From the NCBI GenBank assembly GCA_001023575.1, contig CP011489.1, forward strand, positions 124,001 to 188,000: a stretch of 64,000 nt of DNA, given 5' to 3'. The stretch's first letter is position 1, and every line of letters starts with the position of its first letter. Below the pieces are notes generated by a model that was not told the origin of the DNA, did no database searches, and was given only the letters and a program-made list of their open reading frames with translations. This DNA is from Actinobacteria bacterium IMCC26256 (GTDB lineage Bacteria; Actinomycetota; Acidimicrobiia; IMCC26256). The translations under genes were made by a program, and so were the position numbers. This document shows positions 16,705-27,061 of this stretch, in pieces.

Positions 16705-17966
16705 GTCGCCTCGGCGTCATCTCGCTGCTCTTCGCTGACTGACTTGGATCCCATTGTGAGTTCGGCTGCGAATGCAGCGATCATTGCGGGGATTATGAAA
16801 CCCGGTCTCCCGGTTGTCTCGGCTACGAACGTGACTGCAGCTAGCGGGACCCTGTACCCAGCGCCGAGGAATGCGGCTGCTCCAACAACTGCGAAGAGTG
16901 TGTCATCCGCGCGCCCTATGAGCCCTCCTGCTAGTCGTCCGGTGAGTGCACCAGCTGCGACTAGTGGAATGAAGACACCGCCAACGCCACCTCCGCTCAG
17001 GGTCACTGCATTGGCTGCAATTCGTAGTATGAGCATTCCGGCTACTGCGCCTAGTGCGTGTGTTGGATCAGCCGCCCACTTAATTGCCAGAGTGCCAGTA
17101 CCGAGGATCACCCCGTCTTTAGCGATCGTCGAGGCAAGCAGAACAATTCCGAAGAGCAGCAAGCCTGCGATGGGAAGACGTAATGAGAGTGGGTACTTCT
17201 TCACTATTCGCTTCGCGAGGCGAATCAAGATTGCGAATACGTGGGCAACTGCGCCGGCCGCGATCCCAAGAGCGAGAGCGAGGAGTAAATCCCTCCAATC
17301 AATATTCACATTTCCCTGCACAGGGAAGAGACGCGATGGACCCTCAATCGCTACGTTGACAAGGTAACCAGCGAGCGATGCAACCAATATCGGCGCTGGA
17401 TTGTGGCGGCCTAGGCGGCCTCTGAACGGCACCTCGAGAGCAAAGATCGCGCCTGTTAGAGGAGTTTGGAAAAGGGTGGCAACGCCAGCAGCCGCGCCTG
17501 CGACCATGAGCATCTTGGTGTCAGGGCGTTTTATAAAACGCCCTAATCGCGTCTCTGCGAATGCACCTATTCCAGCTCCTGCATAGAGCGCAACTGCCTC
17601 AAGGCCAAGTGCTCCACCGAACCCGATGGTTGCAACTGCACCCATCAGCCTCCCTGGTACAGGCTGGAGATCTAGCTGAGAATCAGGTTCGTGGATGTTG
17701 CGGATATACGCATCCGCAATTACCGGTGCGGTTCCTCGACCGATGAAACGCAGGCATAGAGCAGCGAGTACGAGACCCACTGCTGGTGCTGCAGCCATAG
17801 CAAGTACAGGGAGGCCCTGAACCCGAGCAAGCATCTGTGTGAGGGTGAGTTGCTGAATGCCTGTGACGACGAGACCTGTGATCACTCCAACGCCGGCAGC
17901 CAAGAGCAGTGGGACGATGCGAAGATCGCTACTTGGCAGCCGTTCTGGTACAGGTGACTCAGACAT
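16698..17966 (-). CDS. ClC-type chloride channel or antiporter
   Basis: A 422-residue, highly hydrophobic protein with roughly ten or more membrane helices. Family features are the GFGGALGLEAVALYAGAGIG segment (equivalent to the GREGP filter region), FQTPLTGAIFALEVPF and LSGGGVGGVFIPLVAAGALTG. The gating Glu seems retained, but the canonical GREGP reads GLEAV, which may alter ion selectivity or coupling. No C-terminal CBS domains. Start ATG 17966; the small receiver-like gene overlaps its end. Confidence 0.85.
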   Translation of the reverse strand: MSESPVPERLPSSDLRIVPLLLAAGVGVITGLVVTGIQQLTLTQMLARVQGLPVLAMAAAPAVGLVLAALCLRFIGRGTAPVIADAYIRNIHEPDSQLDLQPVPGRLMGAVATIGFGGALGLEAVALYAGAGIGAFAETRLGRFIKRPDTKMLMVAGAAAGVATLFQTPLTGAIFALEVPFRGRLGRHNPAPILVASLAGYLVNVAIEGPSRLFPVQGNVNIDWRDLLLALALGIAAGAVAHVFAILIRLAKRIVKKYPLSLRLPIAGLLLFGIVLLASTIAKDGVILGTGTLAIKWAADPTHALGAVAGMLILRIAANAVTLSGGGVGGVFIPLVAAGALTGRLAGGLIGRADDTLFAVVGAAAFLGAGYRVPLAAVTFVAETTGRPGFIIPAMIAAFAAELTMGSKSVSEEQRDDAEATW

Positions 17967-18029
17967 GGATGCCCTGTTCAGTTGGGGATTGGATTTTCAG
18001 GGTAGCGAGATTGAACTTCGTAGTGAGTG

Positions 18030-19166
18030 TTACTTCACTAGAAGACGAGGGGCTGCTACTGCTGTCTCGGGCCAACGCTTGCGCGACTTCTTGGCGAGTT
18101 TATGCATGAGTTCGATTGCTCCAGGGTCGTCGTCTCCCGGGCGCACCTCGATCAAGCCTGCTGCTAGAAGACCATCCATAATCTCGCGACCGATATCAGT
18201 GCGAATGATTGTGAGGGTCCAGTCGTTGAACGCTCCGATTCCGCCGGTTGAGATATCCGCATGCTCTGCTGCGAAGTCGGGGCACTGCTTGCATCCTTCA
18301 CGCGTCCATTCGTGGCACTCCTTAAGTGGAACCTCGTGGTAGTCGCCGTTCTTCATCCAGATCTGGAAAACACCTTTGATGTTCATCTTGCGCATGTCTT
18401 CGCGCTTGAGTCCGTACTTAGCCTCGAAGAGCTCCTCGAAGATCGCATCATCAAATGTCTTAGAGCAGAGTAAGCCGATGTTGAGAGAGAGGCGACGTGC
18501 AACCTTTCCGGCCTTGCGCTGCTTCATTATCGGCGGTACCGAAGATTGGCAAGACATACCAACTAAAGCGATCTTCTCTGCGCCAGATTCGACTGCGTCG
18601 TTGTACGCAAGAGTGTTTGCTGAGTACGTGTAGCGACTCCCTGCAGAGGCGATTATGTCCTCGCGAGTTCGAGCGACCCCGGGGCGCGCCTTCCAAGTAG
18701 ATCCGTCGCCCTCTAGGTAGGAGACGAGGGCTGCATCGATGATTCCTTTGTCGAGGCAGTACAGAAGAATGGCCGAGACGAGACCTCCGTCTTGACCAAC
18801 CTCATGGATAATTTTATCTGAGGCCCTTGCAAGCACGATGTCTTTGTACATACCTGAGACCTCTTCGGGCTCGCGCTCGCGACCAAATAGGAATTGGTCG
18901 ATATCGGTCTCCCAATCGCGAAAACGTGGGCATGCGCGTGTGCACGATGTGCAGCCTTTGTCGCCGTGGGAGCAGTCTGATGCCCCACCGAAGTCCTCGG
19001 TCTGGAAAGGTTTGTAACGGCCGGAGGAGTCGTCGTAGTCGAGCACGTCATGTGGGCATGCAATTACGCAGCCAGCGCAGCCAGTGCAGAGACCAGAGGT
19101 CACTACTTCATCGTAGAGGTGTTTCCATTGAAATTTTTCAGGGGCCATAGTTGGAGAGTCTGACAC
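18030..19166 (-). CDS. F420 hydrogenase/dehydrogenase beta-subunit (FrhB) family iron-sulfur flavoprotein
   Basis: 378 residues. The N terminus has a ferredoxin cluster motif CTGCAGCVIACP; CTSCTRACP follows near residue 70. An FrhB N domain (GQDGGLVSAILLYCLDKGIIDAALV) leads to the C domain with ALVGMSCQ, CSKTFDD and EGCKQCPDF. Such proteins move electrons between F420 or ferredoxin and a partner, or reduce (bacterio)chlorophyll or other cyclic substrates. It stands alone here, so the partner is unknown. GTG 19166 or ATG 19148 may be the start. Confidence 0.88.
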   Translation of the reverse strand: MSDSPTMAPEKFQWKHLYDEVVTSGLCTGCAGCVIACPHDVLDYDDSSGRYKPFQTEDFGGASDCSHGDKGCTSCTRACPRFRDWETDIDQFLFGREREPEEVSGMYKDIVLARASDKIIHEVGQDGGLVSAILLYCLDKGIIDAALVSYLEGDGSTWKARPGVARTREDIIASAGSRYTYSANTLAYNDAVESGAEKIALVGMSCQSSVPPIMKQRKAGKVARRLSLNIGLLCSKTFDDAIFEELFEAKYGLKREDMRKMNIKGVFQIWMKNGDYHEVPLKECHEWTREGCKQCPDFAAEHADISTGGIGAFNDWTLTIIRTDIGREIMDGLLAAGLIEVRPGDDDPGAIELMHKLAKKSRKRWPETAVAAPRLLVK

Positions 19167-19308
19167 GCTGCGCGCCGAATTTCTATCTTCGGGCCCTAGG
19201 GTTTTTGGAATAGATGCGCTGCTGGCCAGAAGGGCGTTCCGCAGCTAATTGTGGGATAATCAAAGGGCGATTTTAGGGCCGTAATTCGGGCCGATTTGGA
19301 GATCCTTT

Positions 19309-21549
19309 ATGAGTACCACTTCAGTTCAACTCGGGAGAATCCCTGAGCCGCAAGGTGATCGAATGGACCTCTCGATTGAGGGCATGACATGCGGGGCCTG
19401 CGCTGCGAGCGTAGAGCGCGGGCTCAGTGCGGTCTCCGGTGTCGCTTCGGCCCATGTCAATTTTGCGACCGAGCGAGCAACAGTAATTTTTGATCCCGCT
19501 CGCGCTGACCGCGAGATGCTTGTTGCTGCAGTAGTGGCGGCTGGTTACAGAGTCTCGGCTCCTTCTCAACCCGGCGAGACAGTAAAGCCGCCAGACGCTT
19601 CAGTCACTCCTCGATTGCTTGTCAGCCTCATCCTCACTGTCCCTCTAGTGCTGCTGTCGATGGTGCCCGCGCTTCAATTTGATGGATGGGGATGGCTTGC
19701 ATTTGCACTTGCCACACCTGTGTGGGCCTGGTGCGCCTGGCCGTTCCACACCGCAGCAATCCGTAGTCTCCGACATCGGGCAGCGACAATGGACACCCTT
19801 GTATCGCTCGGGATTACAGCTGCGTGGCTCTGGTCAGTAGTCGCGCTACTGCAGGGCGGCGGAGACGCTCCGATGAACGGGATGTCGCATAGCGGTAGCG
19901 AGCCATCTCTCTACTTCGAGACCGGTGCAGTCATCGTGACACTTGTTGTACTCGGACGGTGGTTTGAGCGCAGGGCTCGCAACCGTGCCGGAGACTCCTT
20001 ACGCGCGCTCTTCGCATTAGGGGCGCGTACCGCTTACCTTGAGGATGGCTCAGAGATACCGATCGAGGACCTGCAAGTAGGGGATCGTTTTGTGGTGCGC
20101 CCTGGAGAACGCGTAGCCACAGATGGAGTCGTTGTCGAGGGCGCATCAGCGCTAGATGTGTCGATGCTTACCGGTGAGCCAATCCCTGTAGAGGTTGGGA
20201 TAGGCGACTCAGTAGTCGGTGCAACTATCAATACAACGGGCAGGCTCGTGGTGCGCGCTACTCATGTTGGCTCTGATACTGCACTCGCGCAGATAGCGCG
20301 CTTAGTTGAGGAGGCACAGGGATCCAAGGCAGAGATTCAGAGGCTCGCTGATCGCGTATCTGGAGTATTCGTTCCAATTGTTCTGCTTATTTCTGTGGCG
20401 ACTCTCTTGGGATGGTTGCTATTGGGAGGCTCATCCAACGAAGCCTTTACTGCAGCGGTCGCCGTTTTAATCATCGCCTGCCCGTGTGCACTTGGCCTTG
20501 CAACCCCTACCGCGATCATGGTTGGAACCGGTCGTGGAGCCGAGTTAGGGATTCTTATCAAGGGCGGAGAGGTGCTCGAGCGGACGCGTGAAATCGATAC
20601 GGCGATTCTCGACAAGACCGGCACGATTACCACTGGAAAGATGCGGCTCGTATCCGTCTCCACTATCAGCCGATTACCCGACGAGAGGGAGCAATCCAGG
20701 GCAAACGACGAGTTGCTGCGGCTAGCTGCTTCGCTTGAGGCAGCGAGTGAGCATCCAATCGCACGAGCTATTACTAATGCTGCGCGCGAAAAGGGTTTTG
20801 AACTCACCACCCCGACTGATTTCCTAAATGAGGCTGGGGTAGGCGTCGTTGGGAAGATTGATGGCAGAGAGATAAAGGTTGGTCGAGCAGAGTGGTGCGG
20901 GGGGTTCAGCGGGGGACTTGATGACGTGATTAGTGACGCCGAGACGCGCGGCGCTTCAATTATTTATCTCGGCTGGGAGGATTCGGTTCAGGGTGCGCTA
21001 CTCGTCTCGGACACGGTCAAGGAGACCGCAGTCGATGCAGTCGATGCGCTAAAACGCCTTGGAATTTCGGTCGTAATGGTGACCGGAGATAGCGAGGCCG
21101 CGGCGCAATGGGTTGCCAAATCAGTGGGTATCGATACCGTTATTGCGGGTGTGCTGCCAGCGGGCAAAGCTGAGGTTGTTCGTGCGCTTCAAAATGATGG
21201 CCACATAGTCGCGGTAATCGGTGATGGGATCAACGATGCTCCAGCTCTTGCTCAGGCCGATCTTGGGATTGCGATTGGAACAGGTGCAGACGTTGCTCTT
21301 GAAGCAAGTGACCTGACTCTTGTCTCTGGTGATCCACGCGGCGCTGCCGATGCGATCGAGTTATCGCGCAGGACTCTCTCAACAATTAAGGCCAGCCTCT
21401 TCTGGGCTTTCGCTTATAACGCCGCCGCTATCCCACTCGCCGCTGCAGGAATTCTCAACCCGGCAATAGCGGCGGCAACTATGGCGTTCTCAAGTGTTTT
21501 TGTAGTCTCAAACTCTCTACGCCTCCGCAGGTTCAAGCCACTTCGGTAG
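19309..21549 (+). CDS. Copper-type heavy-metal P1B ATPase
   Basis: A 746-residue P-type ATPase. An N-terminal heavy-metal-associated domain has [12 protein letters not shown] (about 26-37). The transport motif is [12 protein letters not shown] (about 391), the phosphorylated Asp lies in DKTGTITTG (about 435), SEHPIA serves nucleotide binding, and [10 protein letters not shown] (about 638) is the hinge. CPC with the GMTC domain indicates Cu(I)/Ag(I) export. No CsoR-like regulator or copper chaperone is adjacent. Start ATG 19309. Confidence 0.93.
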   Translation: MSTTSVQLGRIPEPQGDRMDLSIEGMTCGACAASVERGLSAVSGVASAHVNFATERATVIFDPARADREMLVAAVVAAGYRVSAPSQPGETVKPPDASVTPRLLVSLILTVPLVLLSMVPALQFDGWGWLAFALATPVWAWCAWPFHTAAIRSLRHRAATMDTLVSLGITAAWLWSVVALLQGGGDAPMNGMSHSGSEPSLYFETGAVIVTLVVLGRWFERRARNRAGDSLRALFALGARTAYLEDGSEIPIEDLQVGDRFVVRPGERVATDGVVVEGASALDVSMLTGEPIPVEVGIGDSVVGATINTTGRLVVRATHVGSDTALAQIARLVEEAQGSKAEIQRLADRVSGVFVPIVLLISVATLLGWLLLGGSSNEAFTAAVAVLIIACPCALGLATPTAIMVGTGRGAELGILIKGGEVLERTREIDTAILDKTGTITTGKMRLVSVSTISRLPDEREQSRANDELLRLAASLEAASEHPIARAITNAAREKGFELTTPTDFLNEAGVGVVGKIDGREIKVGRAEWCGGFSGGLDDVISDAETRGASIIYLGWEDSVQGALLVSDTVKETAVDAVDALKRLGISVVMVTGDSEAAAQWVAKSVGIDTVIAGVLPAGKAEVVRALQNDGHIVAVIGDGINDAPALAQADLGIAIGTGADVALEASDLTLVSGDPRGAADAIELSRRTLSTIKASLFWAFAYNAAAIPLAAAGILNPAIAAATMAFSSVFVVSNSLRLRRFKPLR

Positions 21550-21584
21550 TAACTGGTCCGCAGTGCACGGCTTGTAGCGCGTAA

Positions 21585-22082
21585 CTATTTGGCAGCGATC
21601 CAGTCTTCAACGATTTTTTGCTGCGCCTCGGCGAGTTCGCGAAGGCTGCCGATAATGGCGTTCTCGACGCGAGCCCCGACGAGAAGGACCTTGACCTTGA
21701 TCATGCCTCTCACTATCCGCGTGCACGCTTTGCCATCATCACTCGGCTCCACGCGGGCGGTGTAGCGGCCCTGAAGTAAGTCTGAGTAGTGATCAGGGCG
21801 TATCTCAAAGCGAGATAAGCCTGCAGCGAGGTCGTGCTCGCCCATCTCAACCCAGGTGAGTTTTGTTGGATCAATGACCCTGCGAACGGCGGAGGAGAGC
21901 TCGGCCTCGAATCGATACCGCACACTCTGCCTAATCCGGTCGCCGCTGCGCTCTGTTGAGAGGACCGTTGCCTCTGCCAGAAGCGGTAGCTCAGTCATCT
22001 GCTGGAGGAGATCCGGGTCGACTAATGCAGCAGCCACTGCATCCCCGGATTGAGAAAACCGCTGTTCAAGTGTGAAATCCAC
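21585..22082 (-). CDS. DUF2505 (START-like) protein
   Basis: 165 residues matching the actinobacterial DUF2505 family: FTLEQRFSQSGDAVAAALVDPDLLQQM at the start, a central strand-rich part with TWVEMGEHDLAAGLSRFEI, and a C-terminal helix VENAIIGSLRELAEAQQKIVEDWI. The fold is expected to be a SRPBCC/START-type hydrophobic cavity, so a lipid-binding role is plausible but untested. Divergent from metF. Confidence 0.85.
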   Translation of the reverse strand: MDFTLEQRFSQSGDAVAAALVDPDLLQQMTELPLLAEATVLSTERSGDRIRQSVRYRFEAELSSAVRRVIDPTKLTWVEMGEHDLAAGLSRFEIRPDHYSDLLQGRYTARVEPSDDGKACTRIVRGMIKVKVLLVGARVENAIIGSLRELAEAQQKIVEDWIAAK

Positions 22083-22155
22083 ATTTAGAGAATAGGTTGC
22101 GCGGGGAGCCAGCGTGTTCCAACTACCTGCATCTGTGCTCTAGCCTTGGGACTCC

Positions 22156-23007
22156 ATGAAGATTGCCGACGCACTCAAGGCTGGGCCTTGCTATTCATTT
22201 GAGTTCTTCCCCCCGCGCAGCGAGGAGGCCGAACGCAACCTCGCCACAGCGATTCGCGAGCTTGCCCCCCTTGCCCCCGCATATGTATCAGTCACCTATG
22301 GCGCTGGCGGCTCTACACGGGACCGCACACACGACTTAGTGGTTGAGATCCTGCGCGATACCGGAATAACCCCAATGGCGCACCTCACCTGTGCATGCCA
22401 CTCACGGCAAGAACTTGTAGATGTAGTTACCCGTTATCGAGACGCGGGGATTGAGAACATTCTTGCTCTCGGCGGCGATCCGCCTGCAGACTCAGATCAG
22501 CCGCCCGGCGAGTTGAAGTATGCAAGCGAACTCGTTGACTTGATTAGAGGTGTAGGTGACTTCTCAATTGGTGTGGCTGCTCACCCAGAACCTCATCCGC
22601 ATAGCCCAAGCATCGAGGAGGATCGCCGACGAACTGCGGAGAAACTCTCGAAAGCAGATTTTGCCGTGACGCAGTTCTTCTTCGATGCTCGCCATTACTT
22701 TGATCTTGTTGAGTCGATGCACGCACTTGGTGTTGACAAGCCTGTGATCGCAGGGATAATGCCCGCTACTTCGATGCGTTCAATTACTCGCATGTCAGAG
22801 TTGCAGGGGAGTGAATTCCCAAGAGAACTTGCGGCAAAGTTAGAGGCTGCAGAGCCCGACGGCCCGGAGGCAGTTCATCGCGTTGGTGTTGAGGAGGCGA
22901 CGCGGCTATGTCGCGAGCTTCTAGACCGAGGGGCACCCGGCCTACATTTCTTTACGCTCAATCGCTCTATGGCAACGCGAGAAATTTATGAAGCCTTGGG
23001 TTTGTAG
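22156..23007 (+). CDS. metF: 5,10-methylenetetrahydrofolate reductase
   Basis: A 283-residue FAD TIM-barrel enzyme making 5-methyl-THF for methionine synthesis. Motifs are YSFEFFPPRSEEAERNL, YVSVTYGAGGSTRDRT, MAHLTCACHSRQEL, ILALGGDPP, FAVTQFFFD and GLHFFTLNRS. All expected residues seem present. Start ATG 22156. The methionine genes metX and metY lie 10 kb away. Confidence 0.95.
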   Translation: MKIADALKAGPCYSFEFFPPRSEEAERNLATAIRELAPLAPAYVSVTYGAGGSTRDRTHDLVVEILRDTGITPMAHLTCACHSRQELVDVVTRYRDAGIENILALGGDPPADSDQPPGELKYASELVDLIRGVGDFSIGVAAHPEPHPHSPSIEEDRRRTAEKLSKADFAVTQFFFDARHYFDLVESMHALGVDKPVIAGIMPATSMRSITRMSELQGSEFPRELAAKLEAAEPDGPEAVHRVGVEEATRLCRELLDRGAPGLHFFTLNRSMATREIYEALGL

Positions 23008-23075
23008 ACAGAGGATCCTCGCCGCGTAGATCAAACATGGCTCGAGATAATTGGGAAAACGGAGTCCTCGCGAGA

Positions 23076-23099
23076 TCGGGGGCCCTTGCGGACCCCCGA
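23076..23099 (-). terminator. Hairpin downstream of tRNA-Ser(CGA)
   Basis: TCGGGGG (23076-23082) pairs with CCCCCGA (93-99 of this row) around a 10-nt loop. It lies 6 nt past the tRNA 3' end in its direction of transcription; further on, the minus strand reads GTTTTCCC. It may also serve the convergent metF. Confidence 0.65.
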
Positions 23100-23104
23100 G
23101 TCGA

Positions 23105-23192
23105 TGGCGGAGGGGGTGGGATTTGAACCCACGGTGACTTGCGCCACAATGGTTTTCGAGACCATCCGATTCGGCCGCTCTCGCACCCCTCC
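23105..23192 (-). tRNA. tRNA-Ser (anticodon CGA)
   Basis: An 88-nt class II tRNA with encoded CCA. The acceptor GGAGGGG pairs with CCCCTCC, discriminator G; the T arm is GTGGGTTCAAATCCCAC. The anticodon loop CTCGAAA gives CGA, reading UCG. A long variable arm separates anticodon and T stems, as in serine tRNAs. Confidence 0.95.
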
Positions 23193-23324
23193 ATGTTTGT
23201 TGCTTTGGAATGCATAATCGTAGTTTGTGAATAAGCCCCCGCGTTGAGTGAAGCAATTGGTTAGTAACGGCGGTCTCTTGTAGATTGGTTCTAGCCGGGT
23301 CCCTGCACCGGTAGGGTTCTGGAG

Positions 23325-25112
23325 ATGACTACGGGCGGGGATGGGTCGACGGAGATTGGGAGCCCTAGCGAATCCATGACACTGAAGACAACCTCAGCTG
23401 GGCCAACCTTGCCCGACCCCACGTTGTCTGACGCGCCCTACTCTGAAATCGTCTTATTTGACTCCCCTGCACGAGTGCTGGACTTTCTGCGGAAGTGGTG
23501 GTTTCTCCTCGGGTTATCCATTGTTGTCCCTCTAGCGGCTGCCGCTGTCTCAGTTGGATCCCATGTGAATTTTGGTAGTGGGGATCAATCGTTGATCGAG
23601 CTGTCCGCGCGTGATGTCTGGAGCACGCATACCCCCTACACGGGGTTGATAGGTCGTATGAGTTGGAATCACCCAGGGCCTCTCATGTACTGGCTACTCA
23701 GCCCAGCAGCACTCATTGCAAAACATTCATCAACTCCGGTACGCGTACTTAATGTTCTCCTCCTATCCGGAGCCCTTATCGCTGCGGCTGGCCTCGCGTG
23801 GAGCTTGGGTCGTCGATTTTTTTCCGTGATTGTGCTCTCGACTCTGCTCGCGCTCATTGGTCTACCCGCTCAGGTCATCCGAGTTGTGTGGAACCCATGG
23901 TTTCCGATCCCATTTCTTGTGTTGTTGTTCGTCTTGGTTGCACGTGTGGCAAGCGGACGTACGCGCGACCTCATTGGGGTTCTAATTGTTGGCTCAATCA
24001 TGGTTGAGACCCATGCCGGAACTGCTTTGCTTGTTGTGGCGCTAGCAATCTTGGCTCTAGCGTTTGTGGTGATCGACTCGATAAGCGCCCAGTCGATGCC
24101 AGAGCGTTGGCGTTCTACCCTCGCGTGGATCGGGGGGAGTGCATTACTGCTTTGGATACTCCCGATCATTGGAGTCTTTAAGGGGGTTGGGGGCAACCTT
24201 GAGGTCTTAGTTCGTTACTTTCGTGACGCACCTGATGGCCATCTTGGGCTTCGTCGTGCGATAACGATATTTGCCGCCGAGTACCAGTGGCGTCCACCAT
24301 GGCTGGGAGGGCCTGAGCCCATCTTGTCCGAACCAGGATTCCGGGGTTTTGCCCAAATCGCGGCTCCGGCTCATGGCGCGTACTTGATTATCCCGTTTGT
24401 AGCGCTCACCCTCGGCTACTTCGCTGCACGGAGTGGTGCAATGAAGTTGTGGAGGCGCTACATCTTAGCGACAGCGGCAATTCTTGTGGTGGGCGTGTTG
24501 TCGATTAGCCGTGCCGATCAGCCCTTTGATTATACATTTGCATGGCGTGTGGTTATAGCGCCGCTCTCTATTTTGGTCCCAGCCGTTCCTATCTTTGCCC
24601 GTATCATTGAGCGTAACTTTGATGGCCGTCGGGTCCTCACAACCGTAGTTGCAGTCGGTGTTGTGGTCTCATGTCTGGTGGCTGCTGTGCGGCTTTTCCC
24701 AAAAATGCACTCCGGCGTCCAAGAGAATCTTCTTACTTCGCAGGTTATTGGGTCTATTGCCCGTGCAATTGATTTAGCCGACGTGTCAGGGGAAAAGATC
24801 GCGTTCCGCAACGGAACGGCATCATTCTTAGGCGATATGGTTGCAAAGGGTGCAGTCAATGAGATGGACCGCCGAGGCGTGCGCGTAGTTGTCCCAAATG
24901 ATGAATACAGTGATATGGAGTACGAATACAATGCTCGGGCCTACGGCGAATGGCGTGCAGGGCCACTCTCCTCGGCTTCGGCGGTTTGGTATCTCGTCGA
25001 TGCTCCTGATCAGTTCACAGAGATGGAGAGTATGAATGGGTCAACGATGATCTGGCGTCTTAACCCCTACTCCGCTTCTGCGATCTTCGAGTTGCCTATA
25101 TCGAAGCGTTAG
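23325..25112 (+). CDS. GT-C-like polytopic membrane protein, tandem copy 1
   Basis: 595 residues. A polar N terminus (about 1-62) precedes roughly 10-12 membrane helices and a C-terminal soluble domain (about 475-595, with VNEMDRRGVRVVV and AVWYLVDAPDQF). The first extracytoplasmic loop has D..LIEL..RDVWS.HTPYTGL.GR..WNHPGP..YWLLSPAA, with acidic residues where GT-C glycosyltransferases (PMT/ArnT type) keep their catalytic Asp/Glu. The GT-C assignment is therefore likely but not proven. Donor would be a polyprenyl-phosphate sugar; acceptor is unknown. ATG 23325 follows CTGGAG. Near-identical to the next gene. Confidence 0.75.
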   Translation: MTTGGDGSTEIGSPSESMTLKTTSAGPTLPDPTLSDAPYSEIVLFDSPARVLDFLRKWWFLLGLSIVVPLAAAAVSVGSHVNFGSGDQSLIELSARDVWSTHTPYTGLIGRMSWNHPGPLMYWLLSPAALIAKHSSTPVRVLNVLLLSGALIAAAGLAWSLGRRFFSVIVLSTLLALIGLPAQVIRVVWNPWFPIPFLVLLFVLVARVASGRTRDLIGVLIVGSIMVETHAGTALLVVALAILALAFVVIDSISAQSMPERWRSTLAWIGGSALLLWILPIIGVFKGVGGNLEVLVRYFRDAPDGHLGLRRAITIFAAEYQWRPPWLGGPEPILSEPGFRGFAQIAAPAHGAYLIIPFVALTLGYFAARSGAMKLWRRYILATAAILVVGVLSISRADQPFDYTFAWRVVIAPLSILVPAVPIFARIIERNFDGRRVLTTVVAVGVVVSCLVAAVRLFPKMHSGVQENLLTSQVIGSIARAIDLADVSGEKIAFRNGTASFLGDMVAKGAVNEMDRRGVRVVVPNDEYSDMEYEYNARAYGEWRAGPLSSASAVWYLVDAPDQFTEMESMNGSTMIWRLNPYSASAIFELPISKR

Positions 25113-25273
25113 AGAGCGCCCACTTACTTTCAGCCGGCGACTTTTTGACCGGTCTAGGTTTCTAGATTTTGTTTTGTGGGTCAGCCCCGGCGTTGAGTGA
25201 AGCAATTTGTTAGTAATGGCCGTCTCTTGTAGATCGGTTCTAGTCGCATCCCTGCACCGCTAGGGTTGGGAAG

Positions 25274-27061
25274 ATGACTACGGGCGAGGATGGGTTGTCA
25301 GAAATCGATAGCAATAGCGAATCCGTTACGCCGGAAGCAATCTCCACTGACGCAACGTTGTCTGACTCGACGTTGGCCGACGAAACCAACTCTGACACCC
25401 TCTCATCTAACCCCCCGACGAACTTGTTTGTCTTTCTTAGGAAGTGGTGTTTTCTTCTAGGGTTATGCATTGCCATTCCGCTGTTAGCTGCCGCTGTCTC
25501 TGTTGCATCCCACGCGAGCTTTGCGGCTGCCGATCAAGCAAAGATCGAGTTGATGACACGCGATGTATGGAGCATTCATACCCCCTACACGGGGTTGATC
25601 AGTCGTTACGGCTTGAACCATCCAGGGCCTCTCATGTTCTGGCTGCTCAGCCCAGCGGCACTCATTGCAAAGCATTCATCAACTCCGGTCCGCGTACTTA
25701 ATGTTCTCCTCCTGTCCGGAGCCCTTATCGCTGCGGCTGGCCTTGCGTGGAGCTTGGGGCGCCGATTTTTTTCGGTGATTGTGCTCTCGACTCTGCTCGC
25801 GCTGATTGGGCTACCGGCTGAGGTCATCCGAGTTGTGTGGAACCCATGGTTTCCGATTCCATTTCTTGTGTTGTTGTTTGTCTTGGTTGCACGTGTGGCA
25901 AGCGGACGTACGCGCGACCTCATTGGGGTTCTAATTGTTGGCTCAATCATGGTTCAGACTCATGCCGGAACTGCCCCCATTGTTTTAGCGCTCGCAATCG
26001 TGGCTTTAGTTTTTGTTGTGATCGACTCGATAAGCGCGCAGTCGATGCCGGAGCGTTGGCGTTCTACCCTCGCGTGGATCGGGGGGAGTGCGTTACTTCT
26101 CTGGATACTCCCGATCATTGGAGTATTTAAGGGGGCGGGGGGGAACCTTGCGGTCTTGGCCCGTTACTTTCTTGACACGCCTGAGACCCATCTTGGGATT
26201 CGTCCTGCGATAGCGATGTTTGCTGCCGAGTATCAGTGGCGTCCACCATGGTTGGGTGGGCTTGAGCGCATCTTGGCGCAGAAGGGGCAATTAGGTATAG
26301 TCAACCTTGCGGCTCCCTCTTATGGCGCGTACATGATTATCCCGGTTGTAGCGCTCACTCTCGGCTACCTCTCTGCTCCGAGTGGTGCAATGCAGTTGTG
26401 GAGGCGCTACATCGTCGCGATTGCGGTAATTCTTGTGGCGGGTGTGTTCGCGATTAGTCGTGCCGATGGTGCTTTTACATACACCTTCGCATGGCGTGTG
26501 GTTATAGCGCCGCTCTCCATCTTGGTCCCGGCCGTTCCGATCTTTGCTCGTATCGCCGATCGTAACTTTGATGGCCGTCGGGTCCTCACAACCGTAGTTG
26601 CAGTCGGTGTTGTGGTCTCATGTCTGGTGGCTGCTGTGCGGCTTTTCCCAAAAATGCACTCCGGCGTCGAAGAGAATCTTCTTACTTCGCAGGTTATTGG
26701 GTCTATTGCCCGTGCAATTGATTTAGCCGATGTGTCAGGGGAAAAGATCGCGTTCCGCAATGACACCGACTCATTCTTTGGGGTGTTTATTGCAGATGGT
26801 GTAGTCAATGAGATGGACCGCCGAGGCGTGCGCGTAGTTGTCCCAAATGATGAATACAGTGATATGGAGTACGAATACAATGCTCGGGCCTACGGCGAGC
26901 ATCGTGTAGGGCCACTCTCCTCGGCATCGGCGGTTTGGCATCTCGTCGATACTCCTGATCAGTTCACAGAGATGGAGAGTATGAATGGGTCAACGATGAT
27001 CTGGCGTCTTAACCCCTACTCCGCTTCTGCGATCTTCGAGTTGCCTATATCGAAGCGTTAG
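25274..27061 (+). CDS. GT-C-like polytopic membrane protein, tandem copy 2
   Basis: 595 residues, same architecture as copy 1. The cytoplasmic N terminus (about 1-75), the first loop (AADQAKIELMTRDVW) and a central loop near residue 335 differ. Long blocks such as the RVLNVLLLSGAL region and the RNFDGRRVLTTV region are almost identical at DNA level. The patchwork suggests gene conversion, or selection on the exposed segments. In this copy GR..WNHPGP reads SRYGLNHPGP. ATG 25274 follows GGGAAG. Confidence 0.75.
   Translation: MTTGEDGLSEIDSNSESVTPEAISTDATLSDSTLADETNSDTLSSNPPTNLFVFLRKWCFLLGLCIAIPLLAAAVSVASHASFAAADQAKIELMTRDVWSIHTPYTGLISRYGLNHPGPLMFWLLSPAALIAKHSSTPVRVLNVLLLSGALIAAAGLAWSLGRRFFSVIVLSTLLALIGLPAEVIRVVWNPWFPIPFLVLLFVLVARVASGRTRDLIGVLIVGSIMVQTHAGTAPIVLALAIVALVFVVIDSISAQSMPERWRSTLAWIGGSALLLWILPIIGVFKGAGGNLAVLARYFLDTPETHLGIRPAIAMFAAEYQWRPPWLGGLERILAQKGQLGIVNLAAPSYGAYMIIPVVALTLGYLSAPSGAMQLWRRYIVAIAVILVAGVFAISRADGAFTYTFAWRVVIAPLSILVPAVPIFARIADRNFDGRRVLTTVVAVGVVVSCLVAAVRLFPKMHSGVEENLLTSQVIGSIARAIDLADVSGEKIAFRNDTDSFFGVFIADGVVNEMDRRGVRVVVPNDEYSDMEYEYNARAYGEHRVGPLSSASAVWHLVDTPDQFTEMESMNGSTMIWRLNPYSASAIFELPISKR

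Noticed and set aside
16744-17367. 207-residue forward frame opposite the ClC gene
   Set aside because: Ala/Pro/Ser-rich shadow of the hydrophobic channel codons, with no domain.
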